DNA of 64,000 bases from Kordiimonas sediminis (lineage in GTDB: Bacteria; Pseudomonadota; Alphaproteobacteria; Sphingomonadales; Kordiimonadaceae): NCBI RefSeq assembly GCF_014656395.1, contig NZ_BNCI01000001.1:1089893-1153892 (forward strand), read 5' to 3'. The notes beneath the pieces were generated by a model. It was not told where the DNA came from. It did no database searches and saw only the letters and a program-made list of their open reading frames with translations. Shown here in pieces: positions 53,137-60,385 of this stretch. Each line of letters starts with the position of its first letter. The stretch's first letter is position 1. The position numbers and the translations under genes were made by a program.

Positions 53137-53211
53137 CTGATTTCACCTGACCCGCAAATGTTTGAAGCTATTCTGCTAGCGCAAACATGACTGAACGCGG
53201 GAGAATTAATT

Positions 53212-54216
53212 ATGCGCAGTATCCGTATATTCCTCATTTTAATCTGTCTCTTTGAGGGGCGGGCTACAATGGCCACTGTTGGAGAAGGTGACACCAAAGT
53301 CAATAGAGATGAAATAGCCCCTCGTTGGTCCGATGATGGGAATTTCATCTATTTTTATAGTTACAGGGATAAAGATCCGGAGCTGGTTCACAAGTTGCCT
53401 TCTGTGACGATGCGAATGACCTCAAAGGGAACAGATCGAAAAATATTATCCGACAGAAGCTCCAGAAACTGGTGGCTTGCGCCTGCTGCCTGCACGCCTG
53501 AGAACTGTGGAAAAACGAAACTTTACCTTATCTCTGAAAGAGACGCAGGAGAGCCTTTTGGCGGTTCCAACTTATATGAGTTTGATCAAGTAACCGGACA
53601 ATACACTGCTTTGACTGAAGCAGCTCCAGAACAGGGTGAATGGGTGCTGTTTCCAACCCGCTCAGCAAATGGTCAGCAGTTGAGTTACATACGACGTGCC
53701 AGTTTGCGAGATAGAGAAACATCCCATTTGTTTATACTGGATCTATCTTCTGGCGATCACAGGGAAATTCCGCTTCCACATACAGGTATCAAGGAGGCTG
53801 TTATTTCGCCGGATGGAACCAGTATATTCTATTCGCCAAATGACCATCAGATTTATCGTTTTGACATGAAGCATCGTGATTTGACCTTGCTTGTCGAGTT
53901 TGATGAGAATGAGGGGCAAATTCTCGACGGCCTCTCAGTTAGAAGTGATAGCGGCGCGCTTCTTTTTGCCTATGGACCCGGCAATATTTCCGATACCGAA
54001 ATCTACATGATGGACCTTGCCAATAGCAATTTGACCCAATTGACCGAAAACCAGGTAGCCGATTTGCGCCCTTCCTGGCACCCAAGCAGCAAGAAAATTA
54101 TTTTCAACCGTATACCGTCACCTGAGAGGGACTGGAATGATATCATCGTGTATGACTTGGAAAGCGGTGCTGAAAGTAATTTGACGGGAAACGCAAGTAG
54201 GGTCAGGCCTCAATAA
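53212..54216 (+). CDS. TolB/PD40-like beta-propeller protein, exported
   Basis: A 334-residue secreted protein with signal peptide (about 1-22) and PD40-type propeller blades: APRWSDDGNFIYFYSYRDKD, VISPDGTSIFYSPND, LFAYGPGNISDTEIYMMDL, LRPSWHPSSKKIIFNRIPS and VYDLESGAESNLTGNASRVR. Cys92 and Cys97 (AACTPENCG) may pair. TolB-like propellers usually bind proteins or ligands in the periplasm. It is divergent from the membrane-anchored regulator whose periplasmic part also recalls TolB, suggesting a sensor and binding-protein pair. A hairpin (54232-54257) follows the stop. Confidence 0.83.
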   Translation: MRSIRIFLILICLFEGRATMATVGEGDTKVNRDEIAPRWSDDGNFIYFYSYRDKDPELVHKLPSVTMRMTSKGTDRKILSDRSSRNWWLAPAACTPENCGKTKLYLISERDAGEPFGGSNLYEFDQVTGQYTALTEAAPEQGEWVLFPTRSANGQQLSYIRRASLRDRETSHLFILDLSSGDHREIPLPHTGIKEAVISPDGTSIFYSPNDHQIYRFDMKHRDLTLLVEFDENEGQILDGLSVRSDSGALLFAYGPGNISDTEIYMMDLANSNLTQLTENQVADLRPSWHPSSKKIIFNRIPSPERDWNDIIVYDLESGAESNLTGNASRVRPQ

Positions 54217-54231
54217 ATCCACCAAATGAGG

Positions 54232-54257
54232 ATGGCGGCGATCTTGATTGCCGCCAT
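54232..54257 (+). terminator. Hairpin after propeller gene
   Basis: An 8-bp perfect stem (54232-54239 with 54250-54257) and 10-nt loop, 16 bp past the stop. It lacks a T-run, so termination would be weak. Confidence 0.45.
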
Positions 54258-54263
54258 AAATGC

Positions 54264-54512
54264 ATGGAAGCACCAAATCTGATTATGTCTGGCCTGTCCA
54301 CGCGCGTGGTTGTCGAAGGACACCTACTGGTGTTTCAGGTCTACAAGATTGAAACAGAACCCAAGGGGTCTCTGGAAGTTGTCGGTGAGAATAACACACC
54401 GACAGCATGGGATGACCTATTCGACACAGACAGAGCGGTGAAGGAAGAAACGGAAAGAACGACCAGGGAAGAAAGCCTCCATTTTGTGGAGGCTTTTTTG
54501 TTTCCCGATTAG
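54264..54512 (+). CDS. Small protein truncated by the direct repeat
   Basis: An 82-codon frame. Residues from about 10 to 65 look like a small conserved protein I recall from other bacteria as hypothetical (TRVVVEGHLLVFQVYKIETE, SLEVVGENNTPTAWDDLFDT, DRAVKEETERT). The last dozen residues (SLHFVEAFLFPD) are encoded by the repeat carrying the tRNA terminator, so the natural C-terminus has been replaced. No good ribosome site precedes either ATG (54264 or 54285). It is probably a fragment joined to the repeat by the rearrangement. Confidence 0.42.
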   Translation: MEAPNLIMSGLSTRVVVEGHLLVFQVYKIETEPKGSLEVVGENNTPTAWDDLFDTDRAVKEETERTTREESLHFVEAFLFPD

Positions 54513-54562
54513 AAGTTCAGGGTTGGATCTGTCACTACTCTATAAAGAGTGCAGCGGGTCAG
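54472..54562 (+). repeat. 91-bp direct repeat, copy 2
   Basis: Matches 52051-52141 at 90 of 91 bases. The tRNA itself is not repeated here. The repeat encodes a working-looking terminator hairpin with T-run on the plus strand. Confidence 0.92.
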
Positions 54563-54576
54563 TTAAACGTCGCCTG

Positions 54577-55089
54577 TTAGTTACTGGCGGCACTAAACCA
54601 GTTTTCGAATTGCTCCGACACATCTGCACTATAGAAAAGGAATTCGGGTATATCCGCACGAAGAGCCGTTCTATGATTGGTGAAGGCTGTGAAAGCGCCG
54701 TTTACTTCGAAAGAAGGTGTACCATAACTGGTTATCATCTTCTGTCTTAAGGCAGGTAATTCACTCTCGTTGACCAGTATCCAAACCAAAACCAATTTAT
54801 CATCACGGTAGACAAATTCGGCAAGCCGTTTTGCGCCAGCCATCTCAAAGCCTTCGCAGTCCAGTTGCATTTGCCTGGTTATCGTTCCTGGAATTTCCGC
54901 AGGTATAATTTCCCGCACACTGATATTGTCGCAGTAGGTGGCCAGTGATTTTCGGCTTTCCGATAGGTCTTGTCCAAAATGAATTATCTCAGGCTTTGCG
55001 ATATCTGCGTCATCCTGCGTATATCCGGCGCTCGTAGTTATAAGAGCAATGATCAAGGCCATGGTAGATTTCATGCGTGTTACTAACAT
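54577..55089 (-). CDS. Secreted protein of unknown function
   Basis: A 170-residue protein with a signal peptide (ALIIALITTSAGYTQ, cleavage about residue 25). AGGA lies six bases before ATG 55089; a second ATG at 55074 is possible. Two Cys residues (ATYCDN, QLDCEGFEM) may pair. The C-terminal YGTPSFEVNGAFTAFTNHRT resembles small periplasmic proteins near regulators, but I do not recognise the family. Its stop is 15 bp from repeat copy 2, mirroring the regulator gene beside copy 1. It probably shares control with the AraC-type gene upstream on the same strand. Confidence 0.68.
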   Translation of the reverse strand: MLVTRMKSTMALIIALITTSAGYTQDDADIAKPEIIHFGQDLSESRKSLATYCDNISVREIIPAEIPGTITRQMQLDCEGFEMAGAKRLAEFVYRDDKLVLVWILVNESELPALRQKMITSYGTPSFEVNGAFTAFTNHRTALRADIPEFLFYSADVSEQFENWFSAASN

Positions 55090-55174
55090 CTTTTATCCTG
55101 TTTTTGATTTTCTACTGCAGAAAAGATGTCAGCACTTGCAACGCATAGCGTCCAAAAAACAGAATTTAGACGTT

Positions 55175-56224
55175 TTACTGGTTTTGTGCTGAGCGCCACT
55201 GAGTGGGCGTGACCCCGGTTTCATCCTTGAACGCCTTGTTAAAACTGGATTTAGCACTAAAACCAGCATCAAAACTGATACGTAAAAAGTTAGCCTTAGT
55301 GCCAGCTTTCTCAGCATCAAGAATCAGCTTTTTGGCTTTTTCTATACGCAGCCGTTGTACGTGTTTGGGAAAACGATCGCCACTAACCGCCTTCAATTGT
55401 CTGGACAGTTGTCGTTCATCCATGCCGACGTGGTCTGCAAAGTCCTTCAAGCGCAGATCCGGCTGCAAATAAAGATTGTCTTCAGCAAGGCGGACAATTG
55501 CGTTCTCTATTCGCTTGATGTCCTCAGAATTGACCTCCGTCGGCGTAGCTTCAAAGGTCGATGCGATACTTTCTTCCCCCGGATATAATCCGTTAAATCG
55601 TTTGTTGAATTGAAAGGTAAACAAAGCAAGCCAGTTAATAAGCAGAAGTACCCCTAGCATGGTAATTGCAAACCAGAAATCAGTACGCATCACGCCGAAA
55701 ATGTCATGCGCCAGCGTTCGGGTAATGTCATACAGGGTTAGAATCCCAAGAAAACCGCAGAGCCATTTCAGTCCTGTTAAACGGCCGGATAGTGCATCAC
55801 TTAATGTTCGGTCGATAACCCGGTCATAAGTCTGCACATAGCGATAAATCAATATGCCATAAATCAGCAACGATACTAAGGATAACGCCCCGAGCACTGA
55901 CGGATTTATTGTTATCAAAATCGTAGCGAAAAAAGGGACAAAATGTAACCAAACATCCGGCCTCAGTGTTTTGGCTTCTTGTGTCAATTCTTTAATGAAC
56001 AGATAGAAAAGCGGACCATACAAAAAAACAAAGGATGATGTGATGTCAGTAAATGGCCCGAGGTGGTCTGTATCGACCATTATGTTGAAAGACATGTGCA
56101 GGAAGAATGTAAACATCAGGGCGGAAAAGGCAAAAAGCCTCTCCGACAGGGCAAGTCCTCCAAAAAGGGCCGCCTGAGCAGCCATAATCAATTGAATAAT
56201 GTTGATTAGCGATAGGATAATCAT
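55175..56224 (-). CDS. Membrane-embedded AraC-type transcriptional regulator
   Basis: A 349-residue protein with about six to seven N-terminal membrane helices (residues 1-205) followed by an AraC-type double HTH (about 240-345: LRLKDFADHVGMDERQLSRQ, FLRISFDAGFSAKSSFNKAF, ETGVTPTQWR). Such proteins couple a membrane sensor to DNA binding. The C-terminal domain is a normal full-length AraC domain. It lies just inside the right edge of the accessory region, next to the decayed tRNA sequence, and its target may be the secreted protein gene downstream. Confidence 0.88.
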   Translation of the reverse strand: MIILSLINIIQLIMAAQAALFGGLALSERLFAFSALMFTFFLHMSFNIMVDTDHLGPFTDITSSFVFLYGPLFYLFIKELTQEAKTLRPDVWLHFVPFFATILITINPSVLGALSLVSLLIYGILIYRYVQTYDRVIDRTLSDALSGRLTGLKWLCGFLGILTLYDITRTLAHDIFGVMRTDFWFAITMLGVLLLINWLALFTFQFNKRFNGLYPGEESIASTFEATPTEVNSEDIKRIENAIVRLAEDNLYLQPDLRLKDFADHVGMDERQLSRQLKAVSGDRFPKHVQRLRIEKAKKLILDAEKAGTKANFLRISFDAGFSAKSSFNKAFKDETGVTPTQWRSAQNQ

Positions 56225-56284
56225 CGCACCAGCTTATCTTTGGATAATCAGAGCGGCAAGTCATGAAATCAATTGGGTATCAAC

Positions 56285-56360
56285 TGAAAAGCCGTGTGGC
56301 GGTAGTTCAAATCCGTTCATAGGCATCGTTTAGAAAGCCACCACAAAATGGAGGCTTCCT
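56285..56360 (+). pseudogene. Decayed 3' half of tRNA-Phe with terminator
   Basis: From TGAAAA through GTTCAAATCCG to AAAGCC and GGAGGCTTC, this follows 52001-52078 in order: anticodon loop, T-arm, 3' end and terminator, with substitutions and two small gaps. The T-arm core GTTCAAATCCG is exact, but the acceptor strand is ruined (TTCATAGGCATC). It looks like an old attachment-site duplicate. Confidence 0.72.
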
Positions 56361-56446
56361 TGGGATTGCTTTGAGAATCTCACCGGTCTGTGCTGTGATC
56401 GGTGTAGGACTTAAAATGTATGTTTGGTGTCTGACATGACGGCTGA

Positions 56447-57331
56447 TCAGAGGACACCATATCTCTGCAGTATCCGTGTGTGTTCAGGTGAAAACGTCAT
56501 AATTTCAAGGATGCGACTTTTCTCTTCAGGGGTGAAGAAGGCATCTCCTCTTCCACTGGTGCCCTTGTTAAACCTTAAGTCCTTTTTGTTGGCCATGGTT
56601 TTTTGTAGCGCACTGTCTATATCCTGGATTGAATAGGTGTTTGCTGGATCAACGTGTCGAGCAAACTTTGACAATAATATTTCAGGGTCATTGGAGAGCT
56701 CTTCAAAGGAGGTCCAAAGGGGCGGAATTTTCCCTGCCTCACGACATGCTTCGGTATAGTTCAACCAGTATGCATAAAACCGTGCGTACCAAATAGGCGC
56801 AATATTTACGAGAGACCAACGCCGTCTATCTTCGGTCATGTCACGATAATATTCAGAGCTGTGAGAAAGAAAGTCCACGCCCAGTTGGTCAGCTTCCTTA
56901 GTAACCATGTCATTGTAGCTTACGAGCGTATCAAGAATGTTACGCGTATTGACAATGGTTGCGAGTTTAAACACTTCAATAATCTCAATGTTTGGTTTGT
57001 TTGCGTGCATATGACAGTGAGCAATCAGCGCTTTTGGCGTGGGGTCAATCGTCACATGATGATGTAGGAAGGTCGGAAAATATAAATCTCTGGCCTGGTC
57101 CGTTGATGCATAGGAACCCCGACTTAGATATGCATAATAATTTTTAGAGAGTAATTCAATAAGAGCGGTACGCAGGAATGTCCCACCTACTTTTGGTGGG
57201 AATGCCAGAATTGCACCAATATTGGGGGATTGAAAGTTTTGAATTTGATTTTTAACGACGGGATTAATGCCCCCTTCGGGATCAGGCATTGTTTGGAGGA
57301 TTTTATATAAAAGTTCGTAGGGACTACTCAT
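56447..57331 (-). CDS. Sulfotransferase
   Basis: A 294-residue PAPS-dependent sulfotransferase. The 5'-phosphosulfate loop is FPPKVGGTFLRTALIEL (about 44-60), the 3'-phosphate segment is TIVNTRNILDTLVSYND, and the C-terminal FNKGTSGRGDAFFTPEE matches the R-K-G-x-x-G-x region of the family. It would sulfate a hydroxyl on an unknown small molecule or glycan. It lies outside the tRNA-flanked segment and is preceded by a lower-G+C promoter region. Confidence 0.87.
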   Translation of the reverse strand: MSSPYELLYKILQTMPDPEGGINPVVKNQIQNFQSPNIGAILAFPPKVGGTFLRTALIELLSKNYYAYLSRGSYASTDQARDLYFPTFLHHHVTIDPTPKALIAHCHMHANKPNIEIIEVFKLATIVNTRNILDTLVSYNDMVTKEADQLGVDFLSHSSEYYRDMTEDRRRWSLVNIAPIWYARFYAYWLNYTEACREAGKIPPLWTSFEELSNDPEILLSKFARHVDPANTYSIQDIDSALQKTMANKKDLRFNKGTSGRGDAFFTPEEKSRILEIMTFSPEHTRILQRYGVL

Positions 57332-57592
57332 GGCGATCTCTGAATTTGTATAATAACAATTTTAAGTTTCTGTTATCGTATAAGAATCAGATTTAAGTTG
57401 AAAGAGCTATATTGAATATATAGCGGACTACCAAAGTAAGTAGGCTTCAATAGGCCGGTTTGATAATATTTCTCGCAGTCGTGATCGGGTTTAAGCGGTT
57501 TCGTCGCGCAACTGTTCCATGTCAGCCAGAATTTCTTCTAGGTGCTTTACGAACTATTCCCCCGTACGTTTTAAGGCACTTATTGGTTCACG
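57332..57592. other. Intergenic region with a possible gene remnant
   Basis: No intact gene. On the minus strand 57494-57553 encode FVKHLEEILADMEQLRDETA followed by TAA, preceded by an in-frame TAG. It reads like the last part of a broken helical protein. The rest is AT-rich and should hold the sulfotransferase promoter. Confidence 0.4.
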
Positions 57593-59284
57593 CTAGGCTT
57601 CAAATACTGTTCGCCCGTTCATGATGGTGCGTATTATCTGAATGTCCTGCAGGGCATCGGGGTCCACAGAAAATGGGTTGTCAGACAGCAGGACAATATC
57701 AGCCAGTTTGCCTGCACGAAGTGATCCTTTTTTATTTTCATCAAACGATGCGTAGGCCCCGTTGCGTGTGCAAATGGTCATGGCTTCCATCATGGAAACC
57801 CGTTGTGACGGTCCCCACACATTGCCTTGCAGGTCTTTTCGGGTGACAAGGCTTTGCAGCGCCATAAGTGGCTCATAGGGCCCTGGTGTGAAGTCAGATG
57901 CCGGGGCAACAGGAATACCTGCATCCAGCATGGACTTGTGGGCAAACATCCACTCCATTTTCTCGGGACCGTATTCGTGCCATTTTTCGCCGTGGTAGTG
58001 GGCGTAGGTATAAAAGGGTGTGGGGATAACCCCCAAGTCTTTCATGCGTTTCAAAATGGATGGATTAACCAGCGAACAGTGTTCAATCCGCAAGCGCGTA
58101 TTTCGCCCTGTGTTGCCGCGCAATAGTTTCTCGTAGCTGTCCAGCACCATATCAATGGTTACATCGCCGTTTGCATGCACACCGACCCTGAAGCCTGCTT
58201 CGTATGCTCCGGATACGGCGTCGTCCAATGCGTCTGCTGTCATCGTCAGGATACCGTAGTCATCAGGCCGGTCCTTGTAGGGCGTGCTCATGCGCATGGT
58301 GCGTTCTGATGCAGATCCGTCTGCGGCAAATTTCACGGCCCCGACCTTTAGCATATCATCGCCAAATCCGGATAGTATGCCTGCCCGTTTGAACAGTTCA
58401 TAACAGGATGCATCTTCTCCCTGCCACGCAGATGAGGACGGCATAAAGTCAATCCTACAGGACAGGGTTTCATCACGGTGGCAGTCACTGTATGCCAGCC
58501 AGCTAGGCATGGTGCCAAAGGCATCTGTTGTTGATGTCAGGCCGGTTGCGGCCATTCTTCTGGTGATCAGTTCGGCATTCCGGGCCAGGGTTTCACGGTC
58601 TATTTTGGGCCAAACGCCGACTTGCTCAAAAACATCCAGCGCCAGCTCTGCAACCTTGCCTGTAAACTGCCCATTGTCGCGATAGAACTTACCGCCGTCA
58701 GGGTCCGGTGTGTCTATAGTCAGTTTGGCTATTTCAAAGCCTTTGCTGTTGATAACTGCCGTGTGCCCCCCACGGTGACGGACAAAAATGGGATGATCGC
58801 GGCTGACTTTGTCAAGATCGGTACGCAGCAGCGGGCGTCCTTCGACAAATTTTGTATCATCATACATATGACCAAGTACCCAGTGACCAGCCGGTGTGTT
58901 GGCAGCGCGTTTGCGCAGGCTTTCTATGACTTCATCAATTGTCCGGAAATTAACATCAGTGCTGATGGCCTCGTTTGCCATCATCGGGTGGCTGTGGGCA
59001 TCGATAAACCCAGGCACAATTGTCAGCCCCCGTGCATCTATCCGCTGCGTTGCTGGGCCTGCAAGCGGATCAATCTCCGCCGCGGTGCCCACCGCTAATA
59101 TGCGTCCGTTCTTTATTGCCAGCGCTTCGGTTGCGGCTGTGTCTGATTCCATGGTGATAAACGTGCCGCCGGTTATGATGGTGTCGGCACTGCCGAAAGC
59201 GCTTGCAGCGCGCGCAGTGCCGCCAAACGCTGATGCGCCGTAGAGTGCCGCTGATGTGGCCAGAAATTCTCGTCTTGATGTCAC
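57593..59284 (-). CDS. Tat-exported amidohydrolase (YtcJ-like)
   Basis: A 563-residue metal-dependent hydrolase. The start is GTG 59284, with GGGGGAG upstream, so the Tat signal SRREFLATSAALYGASA comes at the very N-terminus. Metal ligands are in PGFIDAHSHPMM, the lysine/His set includes VGVHANGDVTIDMVL and LRIEHCSLV, and the late Asp is in PVAPASDFTPGP. The C-terminal AGKLADIVLLSDNPFSVDP is typical. Family members cleave amide bonds of varied small molecules. It is the first of four same-strand hydrolase-type genes here. Confidence 0.88.
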   Translation of the reverse strand: MTSRREFLATSAALYGASAFGGTARAASAFGSADTIITGGTFITMESDTAATEALAIKNGRILAVGTAAEIDPLAGPATQRIDARGLTIVPGFIDAHSHPMMANEAISTDVNFRTIDEVIESLRKRAANTPAGHWVLGHMYDDTKFVEGRPLLRTDLDKVSRDHPIFVRHRGGHTAVINSKGFEIAKLTIDTPDPDGGKFYRDNGQFTGKVAELALDVFEQVGVWPKIDRETLARNAELITRRMAATGLTSTTDAFGTMPSWLAYSDCHRDETLSCRIDFMPSSSAWQGEDASCYELFKRAGILSGFGDDMLKVGAVKFAADGSASERTMRMSTPYKDRPDDYGILTMTADALDDAVSGAYEAGFRVGVHANGDVTIDMVLDSYEKLLRGNTGRNTRLRIEHCSLVNPSILKRMKDLGVIPTPFYTYAHYHGEKWHEYGPEKMEWMFAHKSMLDAGIPVAPASDFTPGPYEPLMALQSLVTRKDLQGNVWGPSQRVSMMEAMTICTRNGAYASFDENKKGSLRAGKLADIVLLSDNPFSVDPDALQDIQIIRTIMNGRTVFEA

Positions 59285-59379
59285 CTTATTGCTCCCCCTG
59301 AAACTTAAGAACCCAGAGTGTACCGTCAAACGGGGAAGGTGTCGAGCAACCACCCTCTACTGTGGGCAGCAAGGATCGT

Positions 59380-60249
59380 TTATGGCAATTGGGGGAGGTC
59401 TTTGAAAAGGACGCGCCCAATCTCTGCAATGATGTGGTTGCGGTCGCTAATCGGTAGATCATTTTCCGTCAGGTAAATTGCAATAAAGATCGGTTTTCTT
59501 TCAGGGGGATAAACAAGTGCGGTAATAGACCGGGACCCATAGCCACCAGCCCCCGTTCTATCGGCAATCCGCCATCCCGTTGGCATGACTGACCTTAGTA
59601 ACGGACCAGCTACCTGATTATCCATCATCCAGTCCAGAAGCTGCTGTTTCGAGCCGTCAGAGAGAACAGTACCTGTCAAAATCTTGTGGAGCGTAGAGAC
59701 CATGGCCAAGGGAGTTGTTGTATCCCTTGTATCACCTGGCTTGCCTTCATTCATGGATGTTTCGTATCTGTCCAGCCGGGTGATAGTGTCGCCAATAGTG
59801 CGTAAAAAGCGGGTCAGACCTTCTGGACCACCTAGTTTTTCCAGAATCAGATTAGCGGCTGTATTGTCACTTAGGGTCATTGCGGCGTGACACGTATCCG
59901 AAACAGATATTGATCCGGAACTGACAAGAGGCTCCAGGGCAGGGGAGTATGTGACGATATCTGCCCCGGTGAAGGTTAGAAGGTCATCTCTGCCGATTTC
60001 GCCCTGATCAATTTGTTGGAGAACAGCTGCGCAGGCAAGTGTTTTGAACGTACTATTCAGCGGAAAACGGACATCACCATTATAGTGTCTGCTGGTGTTG
60101 GTTTCCGTGTCATATACTGCAAGACCGATCCGGGTCGCATAGCTGGTCTCAAAGTGTTTAACGGCGGTAATAACCGGGTCGTCCTGACCGGCAGCGTGCG
60201 CTGCCAAACCCAGTATCAACACAAAGCTGCAAACAAAATTCCTGACCAT
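59380..60249 (-). CDS. Class A beta-lactamase, RTG-motif subgroup
   Basis: A 289-residue periplasmic serine beta-lactamase. The start at 60249 (MVRNFVCSFVLILGLAAHAA) has AGGGAC upstream and gives a signal peptide; longer in-frame starts lack one. Active-site elements are Ser66-Thr-Phe-Lys69, Ser127-Asp-Asn129, Glu163 with Asn167, and Arg231-Thr-Gly233, where most class A enzymes have Lys. Arg at that site is typical of carbenicillinase (CARB/RTG) enzymes, as is GAGGYGSRS after it. Cys73 and Cys120 match the TEM disulfide. It sits among other exported hydrolases without mobile-element signs, so it is probably a resident chromosomal gene. Confidence 0.92.
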   Translation of the reverse strand: MVRNFVCSFVLILGLAAHAAGQDDPVITAVKHFETSYATRIGLAVYDTETNTSRHYNGDVRFPLNSTFKTLACAAVLQQIDQGEIGRDDLLTFTGADIVTYSPALEPLVSSGSISVSDTCHAAMTLSDNTAANLILEKLGGPEGLTRFLRTIGDTITRLDRYETSMNEGKPGDTRDTTTPLAMVSTLHKILTGTVLSDGSKQQLLDWMMDNQVAGPLLRSVMPTGWRIADRTGAGGYGSRSITALVYPPERKPIFIAIYLTENDLPISDRNHIIAEIGRVLFKDLPQLP

Positions 60250-60385
60250 TCTTGTCCCTATGTCACCGTGGGCGGACGCAGTGTGTGTCCTGTGTTGCCT
60301 ATAGTCGGACCACTTGGCCGGTATATTCCCCGCTCCAGTGACCAGCAGCCTGTGTGACATTCAATCAAGGCAGAAGTGAGGTCGC

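Noticed and set aside
52001-56360. Prophage or integrative element at tRNA-Phe
   Set aside because: No integrase, phage structural or conjugation gene lies between the repeats; only an integration scar or remnant can be supported.
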